Assembly: GCA_005223375.1 (NCBI GenBank)
Contig: RXOD01003818.1
Span: 1 to 55,442, forward strand
Reading direction: 5' to 3'
Origin: Amoebophrya sp. AT5.2
Taxonomy: Eukaryota > Sar > Dinophyceae > Syndiniales > Amoebophryaceae
Length of the DNA: 55,442 bases
A program made the translations under genes and the position numbers. The notes beneath the pieces were generated by a model. That model ran no database searches and was not told the DNA's origin. It saw only the letters and a program-made list of their open reading frames with translations. Shown here one piece after another: positions 1 through 9,685 of this stretch (position 1 is its first letter; each line of letters starts with the position of its first letter).

Positions 1-526
1 AGCCGCGCCCGTCGGGCAAACATTCACCATGGGACCACCAGACCAAAAGCCGCCAGTAGAAGGTGGGTCGCTCAGGCCCTTCGGCGCGGCGAAGAAGCCT
101 GGTACTAACTAGATATTGATTTTTCAATGTGGTGGTCACAACTTGTGCTTGTGGCTTCTGAAGTTGGTGATGTAGTTTCTTACGAGACTAATGTCTAACT
201 CTAAAGTTGTCTGCAGTTGCAGATGAACATGAAAGTTCACGAACAAGGAAGGTGGAGTAGACAGAACTAGAACCGAGTTGGACGAGTGGGACTTGACCGT
301 AAGTTAAGTAAAACCGCCTGAAAAAAACGCAGGTCTTTCGAAGCCGCTGCCGGCATGGGTAAAGAATCTACCAGGACGCGAGTTTGCCGAGTTCATGGGC
401 TCAAAACTCGAGGAAGTCGCAAAACCGGTTCAGTTTTCCGCAAACGACGAAGAGATCCACTCGCCGGGCATGCCAACGCCCGCCGACCTGCCCAAGGTCC
501 TCTACAAAGCGTCGCGAAACTTGTAA
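1..526 (+). CDS. 3' end of an unrecognised gene (two exons visible)
   Basis: The first exon runs in from outside the window to 101, reading from base 2 as a Pro/Gly-rich segment (AAPVGQTFTMGPPDQKPP...). The last exon is 333-526 and ends with TAA at 524-526. The intron 102-332 begins GTACTAACTAG and ends ACGCAG; the single base left at 101 plus GT at 333 completes a Gly codon, so phase is kept. The last exon encodes about 64 residues (LSKPLPAWVKNLPGREF ... LYKASRNL) with amphipathic, protein-like composition. This frame has no start codon of its own, so it is visible only as an exon. Function not recognised. Confidence 0.6.
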
Positions 527-1393
527 CTTCATCGCAGGCAGCCGCGTGATTGCTACGGAACTTACGTCTCCCGCCCGACGTGGTGGAAAGGGACTGTGCC
601 TCGTCCGAGCTGCCACGAAATGAACAACTCGTGTCCATCAACACAATAACATTTCTACGTTTCTCTTTCTTTGTGGCCCTGGCCTTCACGCACCCTCGTT
701 TTGGTTTTGGCTCGCACGATGAAGAACATCTTTCTCGGTTTGGTTTTGGCACGAAGGATGCGCCGGCGAATTGCATGAGCGCATCGCGAATGCTGCTCGG
801 TCGCTGCCTTCCAGGTGTAGAATTGACGTTGGCAGCAAGACCATTGCAAAAAAAGCAAGTGGTTCAAATGCAAACTCAATAGAGGGATTGAGCAACAAAA
901 CGGACAAAGACGAGAAGTTGTCTCTAAGAGTCTTGTCTTCGCATTAACTTGCGACACCTCCATCTGCTATGCGCTGGGCAAATGCCACGGAATCTATCTA
1001 TCGGTTTGCCAGCGGTTGCGGTTGTAACTCTTGCGACGTGGCCGTGGGTCTTTCTCGTCTGATGCAACGCTGGGGCGTGCCCATTTGCGTGCGGTCATGT
1101 CACTAACAGATATGATAAAGGGCTGGGCGGGCAGGGGCAGGACTCTACCCAGAATCGGGTTGAATTCAACGTGTCGTGGAAAGCCGCGGGATCCATGGTG
1201 TGAGCTTGCGTCGACGTAGCGGGTGATACTGGTAGTACTAGGATCATCAGACTGCGGGGGCGTGCGCTGTGGGCAAAAAATGAAATTGAAGATCTTGACG
1301 ACGTCGAAAGAACGCAAAAGAAGAATCTGTTTCGTAGTTTTCCATAAATTCAGTACAAGGGAAGCGAAGGGGAACGCCTCCGCATCAAACAAA
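527..1393. other. intergenic stretch, no supported gene
   Basis: No frame with convincing protein composition was found on either strand. It probably holds the 3' flank of the preceding gene and the 5' flank of the next. A short imperfect repeat of GGTTTTGGCNCG occurs near 702-750. An in-frame ATG at 1280 could extend the next gene by 38 residues, but the basic, low-quality sequence it would add argues against that. Confidence 0.5.
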
Positions 1394-3531
1394 ATGGACC
1401 CCTTGTCACCCGCCGCAATGGAGGCGCGCGCCGTGGTCGGGAAGAAAGCCCCGAACGAGTTGAAGGCGCTTCAGATCAATTTGCAGCCCGGCGCTAACCC
1501 CTTCTGGTTCGCGGTCACTGACGGCCTCCACCCGCTGCGCCCGGAGGAGCGACTTTTCCAGTCCACGCGCTGCATCCTCTCGCAGGTACTCGTTGAGCGC
1601 GACCACGAGAGTCGGAAGGTCTGGACGACGGGAAGACAAGACGTCAACGAAGACTTTTTCAGCTCCTCAGTGTCGGTCTTCGAGTACTACGGGGGACTCT
1701 CGGCCGCGAGCGTGAAACTCGCGGATGACGACGCAATTCGAGCAAACGCAGAAAACCTGCGCGACTTCCACAACCGAGACTTCGACAAGGATTTCCTGCT
1801 GGATCCAACGACGTTTCGTACTGCTTTGTTTTCGCCTTTTCGCAAAAAAATGCTGCTGCTGCCGCATGTACTTATGTTTGTACGTGCTGAAGCTGAATGA
1901 TGAAGATCCGGCCTGCTCGTGCTGTGAGTCAGTTTGTCTGCACTGTCACTCTGAACAAATTAATAAACCTCCCACAGCCAGCATCAGCGACCGGAACAAG
2001 CGCATTGGTATGGGGCAGCAGTTCAACCGGATGTCTGCCGCATTGGGGTCTTCGCAGCCTGCCGACGCGTCGACGTACGACAAGGATTGGGGTTGGCTCG
2101 AAGGCGTTGATCTCGACGCCTACACGACGGGGGCGCAAACGGGTGGCGGCGGAGGCTTGTCTCCGTCTGGTGTACCACGACGGGAAGCAGGGGCTGCTGC
2201 GGCTGCGGGACCATCGTCCTCGTCATCTCCACCGGAGGACGGTACTTCCGGCCTGTCGTCGTCGGGCAAGATGAAGGATATTGGCGAGTTTCTGCAGGCG
2301 AAGTTGCAGCTGCGGAAGGACGCGAGGCAGGATCTGATGAGCCAAGTCGGAGTCTTCTCCTACCTCCGCGTTCAAATCGTGAACAAGCTGCGACCCAGGC
2401 AAACCTTCGAGACGTACTGCGGTTGCGATGAAAATGATATCTTTCGCTTTCTTAAAAGTAAAAAAAAAAAAACAATATGCGAGCTTCCTTTACGCATGGC
2501 ATTTGTTTACTTTCAGGTACATTTCACTACGGGCGATACTGTGTGACCCCAGCAAGTGGATAAAGGGCGTCTGGCTCGATCTTATGCCACCAAATACCGG
2601 CCTCGACCCGTCGGTGATTCATAACATCTCGCTGCAGCGTGGCAAGTTCCAGACAAAAACGCCAAAGGTACACGTAGTTCTTCTTCAAGGCTTTAGCTTT
2701 TTCATGTTGTGCATGCATAGCAACACAACTTCTTTTGCAACAGAATCTGCTTTAGTGTCGAGGACGGGGCTGCGCAAGGTAGGACGTTCTTCGGCACGAT
2801 GACCAGCACTGAAGAATTCCGCGAGCACCAGCAAGGACCATGGAAAACACTTTCACTTTTTCACTCAGATAAAAGTTTGCGCCGGCGTTGGCCTCAGTGA
2901 CGCGCACATCCATTCTTTGCTCGACGGCGAGCACGGTCCCACCTGGGCCGACGTTATGCGCGAGGGGCTGCAGGAAACCGCCCACCAGCTGTGCCTCGCT
3001 CAGTCGAAGTTGGCCGCCAACGGCCTGGACCTGTACAAGGGAGCAGAGGGACGGTTCGTCCGCAGGACCAAAGTGGACGCGGTCGGCCTGCACCGCATGT
3101 ATACCGAGAAGGAGGAGTGGCGCAGCCACGTGCTGGACCTTAGCGAGATGCTGGACAATCTGCGCCGGCAGGTGCTGCAGAGGGAGCAGGACGTGCGAGA
3201 CTACTTCCACGTACGGGAGGGGACGACCATCGAGACAGCTGTGCGGGGCGACACGAAAGACACTGCAGTGCTGGGAGGGCGGGACAGAGGCGCGGAAGAC
3301 CAAAAAGGCAGTGCCGGTGAGGGAGAGGAAAGCGATGAAGGTGAAGAAGGAGCTGGCTCTGGTCTCGGCTTGGGACTTGACGAATCGATTTTCGCAGGGT
3401 TCGAGTCGTCCTTTGCCCCCGCTCCGGGTGCGCGGCGCGGGCGACAAAGGAAAAAGGGAATGTCCAAGGTCGAGCAAAGAATGCAGCTCGCACGACCGAT
3501 GGCGGTCCCCGGGGGTGCTGAGGCGACGTGA
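1394..3531 (+). CDS. unknown 557-residue protein, four exons
   Basis: Exons are 1394-1817, 1978-2413, 2517-2667 and 2869-3531 (TGA); they sum to 1,674 nt (558 codons). Introns start GTACTG, GTACTG and GTACAC and end CCACAG, TTTCAG and ACTCAG, with phases 1, 2 and 0. The N-terminal third is well folded in composition (FWFAVTDGLHPLRPEERLF, FEYYGGLSAASVKL). A Gly/Ser/Pro-rich linker follows at about residues 185-220, then a helical region (MKDIGEFLQAKLQLRKDARQ) and a C-terminal helical part (MYTEKEEWRSHVLDLSEMLD), ending in an acidic and then basic tail. No signal peptide or membrane segment. I do not recognise the family. The join of exons 3 and 4 (KFQTKTPK to IKVCAGVGLSDAH) reads naturally, although a micro-exon near 2750 cannot be excluded. 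Confidence 0.65.
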
Positions 3532-3927
3532 CACCTCCTACGATGTTGCAGTCGTGCAAGGGAGTGGAAGTAGACTGCTCCTGCAAGGGCGCATAGGCTA
3601 TTTAGTATACTTGTAAGTATGATTTCACGGCGACGGCGGGTAAGTAGGTTGTCTCCTGGCTGCTCGCACTATGCTTCACTTGTTTGACAGATTCTGTGTT
3701 TATTTTTCAAAGAAAGTGGACGCAAACAACTGAAGTTAGTATAGCTACGTACAAGAAGAGTGCTGGTACTCACTGACACAGATTCCGTTTGTAGCGCTGT
3801 GCATCTGGTTTCTCTCGGTACCCCCGTGGTCCAACGTGCGTCGCACTTCAGATGAGAACCGCGTAGCGATTGAATCAATTCCAATCAAATTTCAATGTAT
3901 GGTTGTTTGTACGTACTGCCCCCACCA
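3532..3927. other. intergenic stretch upstream of the inverted-repeat element
   Basis: No supported coding frame on either strand. The last five bases (CACCA, 3923-3927) are the left copy of the target-site duplication flanking the element that starts at 3928. Confidence 0.5.
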
Positions 3928-3988
3928 TATGACACTTTCAACTGATTATTTCGCAACTGATTAAAAAAATTTTTTGCAGAGAATTTTT
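3928..3988 (+). repeat. left terminal inverted repeat
   Basis: Pairs with 4634-4694 in inverted orientation, 57 of 61 identical. Differences are at arm positions 7, 25, 26 and 52. It contains two direct copies of CAACTGATTA 17 bases apart. Confidence 0.85.
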
Positions 3989-4234
3989 AACGTTTGCGCG
4001 GCTGCTTTCAGGTGCCTCTTTTGTTGGTTTGATTGTTTGGCTTGATTATTTGGCTTGGTTGTTTCTCCTCTGTTTGTTTGATTTGATTGGTAGCCTAGTC
4101 GGATTCTCATCGCGGACTCGTGTCAAGCGCGACGAGATTGAAAGCGCAGCCCATTCTGCTGGCTGGCGTTATGTGATTGCGTGCCGTGGAAGATGGGCTG
4201 CGGTCTTCTGATGCTCAGCAACATTCCAGCTGAT

Positions 4235-4302
4235 GGCCTCCCGGAACCCCCCCCTCCGATTGGGCCAATTCCAATAATTTCGGGGGGGGGTTCCCGGAGG
4301 CC
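4235..4302. repeat. central C-run/G-run hairpin of the MITE-like element
   Basis: The left arm GGCCTCCCGGAACCCCCCCC (from about 4235) pairs with the right arm ending at about 4302 (its reverse complement is GGCCTCCGGGAACCCCCCCC), with one mismatch and a loop of roughly 26 bases. A second, looser G-run/C-run pair lies at about 4341-4381. The pair sits close to the midpoint of the 767-bp element. Confidence 0.7.
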
Positions 4303-4633
4303 TCAAACGCGATCAGAAACTTGCTCCGAGCTGTTCAAATCCGGGGGGGTCCATGGGCCCCCAAGAACCCCCCCGCCGCCGGGAGAAGACAACGAATCCG
4401 CCAGGATATGACTGGGGTTCAGCATGCGGGCCGCAGCTTTGAGCGACTTTCCGGATGCTGAATCCCGATCAGACTCCTGCGATTTCATGCTGCCTCTATA
4501 TCCGCGAGAAGAATCCAGCTTGCTACTTTTTTTGCTTTGGCTTCCATAAATTGGCCATCATTACACCGCTTGGGTTTGGTTGGTTTGATTGGCTTGTTTG
4601 GCTAGGTTCCCTATGATGCAATTTGGTTGATGA

Positions 4634-4694
4634 AAAAATTCTTTGCAAAAAATTTTTTTAATCAGTTGGAAAATAATCAGTTGAAAGCGTCATA
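4634..4694 (-). repeat. right terminal inverted repeat
   Basis: Reverse complement of 3928-3988 with four mismatches. It is followed directly by CACCA (4695-4699), the right target-site duplication. Confidence 0.85.
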
Positions 4695-4699
4695 CACCA

Positions 4700-5060
4700 G
4701 ACAGACGATCATCGTGATATTCATCGATATCCTCCAGCTCCTGGAGAACTGAAGTGTTACGAACGCACCGGCAGGACCAGACGCGCCCCAACATGACTAA
4801 AAAGCGCGTGACAAAATAACACAGCTTGGGCTATTTCTTTCGGCGGTGTCTTCTTCCCCATTCTCCTCGACATGGTCATTAACATAAAACATGATTTGGT
4901 TATGGTTTTGGCTCCTAGCTCAATAATAGTGACCTCCTGCTCGTCCTGCTCCTGGTACTCGTGTGGAGCTCTTTTTTTAGTCTTCTTGTGAGAGAAACGA
5001 CAAAAAAATAAAACTAAGCGCGATTTCGGTTCTCCGACGTCACTGAGCGTATAATTGCAG
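4700..5060. other. intergenic stretch between the element and the next gene
   Basis: No confident exon. The string AAAAATAAAACTAAGC occurs here (about 5004-5019) and again at about 5338-5353, with a shorter version at 5065-5075. The open frame from 5018 may be exon or intron upstream of the exon proposed at 5061. Confidence 0.4.
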
Positions 5061-7078
5061 CGTCTAAAACTAAGCTAACCTTGACGTGGTGTGCTGGCTT
5101 CACACAAACGATCCGCCTCACCGCTCTAAACCCGACACTGGTCAGTGCTCTCGATGCCGACCCGGCGACACACGCTGTGTCCAATGCCACCTTTTGCGGT
5201 CCGCCCAGCCTCGTAGTTCGTGCAAAAGGTAGTTTATTGGAATGGAGATTTCTGTGGCAGAAGTTCCAGCGGTCCACCCACGCCGGACGCGTTGGGCCCG
5301 TGTTATCTCCTGGCGCGCATAGCCTTCACAAAAAAAAAAAAATAAAACTAAGCTAGTAAAATAAAATTTGATAAATCACGAGGATTAGCAACCAACAGCA
5401 TCAGATATAGATACCCATCTTGATATTGCACGCGACGAGGAAAAGGGATGCTCGCCACGAGCTGCACAACTGCCGCTCCCTGGCGATAGCGGAGAAATGA
5501 AGACTTCTACCCAAATTAATTCTGCGTATCTCAACATTTTTGATTTGCATTGAGCAAACGAAAGCGGTTTGGCAACACGCTGCGCAAGGGGCGAGCGAAA
5601 GCACGGCAGCGATCTTTCGCTTTCAAACAGTAACGCATAGTCTTGTAAGCGACAAAAATCATATATCATAATGAGGAAAGTGCAATCTTCCGTGACGAGG
5701 AGGAATCGTGCCCCGCAGACAGAGGAGCGCGGAAACAGAGGCAAGAGCGGCGACAGCGCGAGTCACGTCCTGGACGTCGCCTTCGACGGCGTTGTCACAC
5801 CAACAGGCGGGGAACGATGCAATAAAAAGTCCAACGCCATTAATTCGCCATTGTTTTCTCGTGCGGGAGCAAAGTACGCGGTGCCGACCTCCTCTCCAGG
5901 CGGCGCGAGTAGTACGTGCGCAGCGTCATCCGAACCGGTGGATTCACGGATTGACAGAGCCGGTAAATCTACGTACGTCAAATTTCGCTTAAAATTGCGA
6001 TTGGTTTTGAATACTAAAAAGAAAAACGCATAGAAACATTGGCGGCATTAATGCCATTGACAGCATTTATTTTACTCACGACCGCGAGAAGATTTTTATG
6101 AAGACGGGTCGCTGAAGATGTAGATGCATGGTGTAGCTCTTCTAGTTCTTACAAGTTAGTTTCACAACTTTTAGTCATCGTCATCCATTCTCCTGCTTCT
6201 AAGAAAGCTTTTAATACAACTATACGTACTCGCACTGTTTTAGGTGCCATGTCTGCTTCCGACTCCTCTCCCGGGCTGGAACAAAACATCGAACCAAGAA
6301 GCCCACCGCTCACCATAAGTCTGCCGAAGCCTCTCCGCGAGGACTCCTGCAATATGCCGCCAGCGTCGCTGATGGAGAAATATTCTTCCGACTACGTCCT
6401 GAGCGAGGAGGAGGACGAGACGGACGAAAGCAGTGGAAGCGTGTCGGTTGACCGGTACAATTACGAAGCAGCAGGAGGAAACGTCAAGGAACCGGACCCA
6501 GGAGGGGGATCCGGAGAAGTCGAACGGGCTCTGAAGACGAGGACGCGCACGTACGAGACTTTTGACCGGGTGACATTCGATGCTGCCGACGACGAGGACG
6601 ACCCACCCTTCGGAGGAAGCCCATGTGCCTTTGGCTGGGGGGCAGGCTCGCCCTTGTCCCCGTCGCAGAAAAGACAAGAGATTGGCGCGGCGGCCAGAGG
6701 TAAGAAATTGCTCACTCTTCTTTCACTAGAGACGGCAGGAGCAGGCATTTCATACATGATTATTTTTTGGCGCCTTAGGCCTTTTGTTTCTGAAAGAGAA
6801 AAGGCCGACCAGCTGCCTAGGTAGTCTTGTTGATCTTCATCTTCCTCTTCGTTTCATCTGTGTTACACTAAAGTATGATTTTCTATCCATTGCCATTCAT
6901 TGGCTCAATGAATTGAATTCGTGCTGTCTACTCAGGCTTTCCAGCAAGTACCAGCAAATTGAGCGCGACTCTTCCGGATGTCCTCTTCGGATGCTGCACG
7001 ATGAACGCCTGCGCCGGAGCCTCTGGCTGCGACCCCAGTCGCGGAGGAGCATCACCGCACATGTTGACGAAGAATTGA
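5061..7078 (+). CDS. unknown protein with Cys-rich C-terminus; 5' end unresolved
   Basis: Best supported exons are 5739-5962 (or 5671-5962 if translation starts at ATG 5671), 6244-6699 and 6936-7078 (TGA). Starting at 5671 gives 891 nt and 296 residues. Phase-compatible upstream exons at 5061-5228 and 5399-5525 read as protein (LTLTWCAGFTQTIRL, DIDTHLDIARDEEKG) and join through GTAGTT/CAACAG and GTATCT/AAACAG introns, so ATG 5671 may lie in an intron and the true start be further upstream. The middle exon is acidic and Ser/Pro-rich (SDYVLSEEEDETDESSG). The last exon gives a compact cysteine cluster, FGCCTMNACAGASGC, near the C-terminus. Function unknown. Confidence is higher for the last three exons than for the upstream two. 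Confidence 0.55.
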
Positions 7079-8552
7079 TGACATCTCCACAGGGGAACAT
7101 GTATGATCACGGGCTTTAAGGCACTGCTGTAATAATTGAATACATAGTTTGGTAGTTTTGGTTTTGTCCTTCTTCTTTTGCCCTTAGCTGTGTACTACTT
7201 GACTGGGACTCGTTTCACTACTTTATTTTGTTCACATTCGCTCCGCAACATACACGATAGCCATGTTAGCCTTTCTTCTACACAAATTTTGGACGACGTC
7301 GCCAGTTAGCACAAAAAACAAACTGCCACTGTTGACACTGTCGACGACCATATTTTTAGCAGCCACAGGCATGACGATGACCATGCATTCTTGGCGGGCA
7401 TAGTAGATTCCACAAATGACAGAAATCAACCTGATTTTAGGCTGCCCACGACGCTGCAAGTTTACTGGATACTTTAAAAAGTAAATGCGGCCGTCGTGGT
7501 TTGCGGCTGCGGGTTTGCGGATGACAAAAAAGAAGAAACATCAATCATGTCATTTCATTCGTCGAATACAATTGTTTCAGTACAGCGGCCGAGTACGCTC
7601 ATCATCGACTTTGGTTTGTTAGCAGGGGCTTCATCCGTGGGGGATGCGCGTCTTGGGGGATGCGCGTCTTGGGGGATGCGCGTCTTGGGGGATGCGCGTC
7701 TTGGGGGTTGCGCGTCGTGGGGATTGTGTGTGGGATCCACATTTCGTTTGTAAGCTCGTGCGGTCCTCCTCCTCTCTGACGTCTCCGTGAGAAACTTGCG
7801 AGATCTTCTGGAAGTTCGTCCCTGTCACTTTATGATCATCTCAGCAGAAGATGAAACGCCACTGACAGTTGTGCTCCACTACGCTTTCTGGCCCTGATGA
7901 TCTTTTCATGACTGATGAGTTGTAGCGTGACGAGGTTGCGGCCGCGGTCGGCACGTGTTGTTTTTTTTTCGCCCGATGGATTGCGATTTCATTTTGAGGA
8001 CGAGCCCTGGCCTGCACCACGAGCAGAAGAACAGACACCGACTTCGACTTGAAAGTAGCGAAGACGAATTACCGCCCCTGTGACTTGCGAAGATGTTGAG
8101 TTACATTGAAAAGTATGTATCAACTACTTGGCAAACTACATTTGCATAACGAGCGTTATTGCTTTCTTTGGTGTCAACATCGAATAGCCAAGAACATGAT
8201 GACCGTCATTCTCAGTATCGAATTTTTCCATTCGCACGACAAACTCTTGCGACTACGGTACGAGTATGCGTCCTGGTCGGCCATCCGTGGCTTGCTGCAC
8301 CTCCCTGCGAGTGTGAAAGCCCTGGCCTTCAACATTGCTAGCATATAATACCCCGCATTGACGCAGCAAGGCCGTGAAGAACCGCCCGCAGATACTTTCA
8401 CAACTTCCTTACCCTTCCATCGATTCTGGCAAGGCGTAGGAGACTGTCCGCTTGTACGTTTGCCGCGGTAAGTACCCCTACCCGCATTTGCAGTCCACCC
8501 CGCCCTCTGCACGCACGACTAGTCAACACTCGAGAGGTAGAGGAGGAGCAGA
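7079..8552. other. 1.5-kb intergenic stretch with a minisatellite
   Basis: No convincing coding frame. It contains the 16-bp tandem repeat at 7639-7718. It may contain the 5' UTR of the gene at 8553; a GTAAGTACCC...TTGCAG pair near 8469-8493 could be a very small UTR intron, but nothing confirms it. Confidence 0.5.
7639..7718. repeat. 16-bp minisatellite, about five copies
   Basis: Four exact copies of GGGGGATGCGCGTCTT (7639-7702) are followed by a degenerate fifth (7703-7718). The period is not a multiple of three, so the Gly/Arg/Trp-rich readings across it are unlikely to be real protein. Confidence 0.85.
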
Positions 8553-9590
8553 ATGTCGTCTCCAGAAGGCGCAGCTGTGGGGAACAAGGGCGGTTCGGCT
8601 TCGGCTGCTGCCGCGGAGAAGAAGGTATTCGTTTCCAAGCGCGACAAGAACTCTGAGGAGTACAAGAACTACATGGCCGCCAAACTGTTCACGTGTCTGT
8701 GCCGCGTGAAGGTCACCAAGTTATACCAGCGCGTGTACCCCCTGTGCGAGCACCTGTTCCGCGACCACGTGCACAAGAAGGGTCAGCTGGCCTTCCAGGA
8801 CGGCGACGAGGCTTACGACTGCCTGTCCATCGCCCCGGAGACGAAGGTTAGCCAGTACGATCTGCAGTGCGTCTACGACCTCTGGGGCGAGGAGGAGATG
8901 ACGCCGCGCATGTTCCGGGCTTTATTCCGGACTTGGATGACGCGGAACGTCGAGCGCAGCGCAACGTGCCACGTGCAGCTGCTCCTCTACCGGCTGCCGA
9001 ACCGCGACCAGTCGAAGCTGTACTCACCGTCGGATAGCGAAGGAGACAGCGAATCCGAGTACGAAAATATCGCGGGCCTCGAGGTGAAGGTGTCGTCACG
9101 GAAAACGAAGGACCAGAGGAAAGCCGCCCGGAAGGACGTCGTCAACGCCGCTTCGCTGCTCGATTACGTGCAGAGGAAGAAGGCGTGGAAGAAAGGCTGT
9201 CGCCCGGACCCCGTATGGACCAACAGCCGAATCAACTACACGATGCTCGACGCGGCGAAAAAGTCCTGGGAAGCCGAGCGGGCGGCGCACCACGGGCTGA
9301 CCGAACAGGTGCGGCAGATCCACGAGAAGATGGAAGCCGAGGGGGACGTGTCCGCCGGAAACGTGGTGCTGGGAGTAAAAAGATCGCTGCAGATGAAGGT
9401 GTCGAAGCAGAAATTTATGGGCGTTCGGAACGAAAGAAAATTTCTGGAGATAATGAAAGAGCGGGACGCGCACGATAAGAGGGACATGCGAGATATCGCG
9501 GTGGAAGACCTGGGGGAAGTGGATTGGTGCGGGGAAAAACTGCGGGAAGCAGGGTGGCAGCCGGTACTAGAGTGCCAGTGCTTACTTTGA
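8553..9590 (+). CDS. unknown intronless 345-residue protein
   Basis: A single open frame from ATG 8553 (context GCAGAATGTCG) to TGA 9588-9590. After an Ala/Gly-rich N-terminus, residues about 25-150 have dense, folded composition with aromatic and cysteine residues (AAKLFTCLCRVKVTKLYQRV, YDLQCVYDLWGEEEMTPRMF). An acidic SPSDSEGDSESEYENIAG stretch follows at about 155-172, then a basic, helical C-terminal half (SSRKTKDQRKAARKDVV, NERKFLEIMKERDAHDKRDM). No signal peptide or membrane span. It lies 95 bp upstream of a second intronless gene on the same strand. A donor-like GTACTAGAG near the 3' end (about 9571) could allow an alternative splice, but the next gene has an in-frame stop just upstream of its ATG, so I keep them separate. 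Family not recognised. Confidence 0.75.
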   Translation: MSSPEGAAVGNKGGSASAAAAEKKVFVSKRDKNSEEYKNYMAAKLFTCLCRVKVTKLYQRVYPLCEHLFRDHVHKKGQLAFQDGDEAYDCLSIAPETKVSQYDLQCVYDLWGEEEMTPRMFRALFRTWMTRNVERSATCHVQLLLYRLPNRDQSKLYSPSDSEGDSESEYENIAGLEVKVSSRKTKDQRKAARKDVVNAASLLDYVQRKKAWKKGCRPDPVWTNSRINYTMLDAAKKSWEAERAAHHGLTEQVRQIHEKMEAEGDVSAGNVVLGVKRSLQMKVSKQKFMGVRNERKFLEIMKERDAHDKRDMRDIAVEDLGEVDWCGEKLREAGWQPVLECQCLL

Positions 9591-9685
9591 ATCTAAATTT
9601 ATCGAAGTAGAAGCATTAATTTCAGTATAAGTAAAGAAAGTACGTTGTTCGCTGAGAATGAGATGGACGAAAAATTCACGACGCG

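Larger units (their letters stand above)
3928..4694. mobile_element. non-autonomous terminal-inverted-repeat (MITE-like) element, 767 bp
   Basis: The left end (3928-3988, beginning TATGACACTTTCAACTGATT) and the reverse complement of the right end (4634-4694) match at 57 of 61 positions. Each arm carries CAACTGATTA twice and then a run of A followed by a run of T. The element is flanked on both sides by CACCA (3923-3927 and 4695-4699), as expected for a 5-bp target-site duplication. No internal frame resembles a transposase, so it should be non-autonomous. The centre holds two G/C-run hairpins. TIR plus short duplication is the architecture of MITEs and of the transposon-like introner elements reported in some protists. 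This copy lies between genes, not inside an intron I could define. Strand is arbitrary. Confidence 0.85.

Noticed and set aside
1223..1393. Upstream extension of the gene at 1394 to ATG 1280 or earlier
   Set aside because: The added residues are basic and poorly structured, and ATG 1394 opens directly into good coding sequence.
4320..4360. tRNA-like GTTCAAATCC near a G-run
   Set aside because: No cloverleaf arms can be paired around it; it lies in the hairpin centre of the TIR element.
5014..5744. - strand open frames opposite the 5' part of the gene at 5061-7078
   Set aside because: The + strand reading has better protein composition and phase-compatible splice sites linking it to later exons.
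7639..7718. CRISPR-like array
   Set aside because: The 16-bp units are directly adjacent with no spacers and the setting is eukaryotic; it is a minisatellite.
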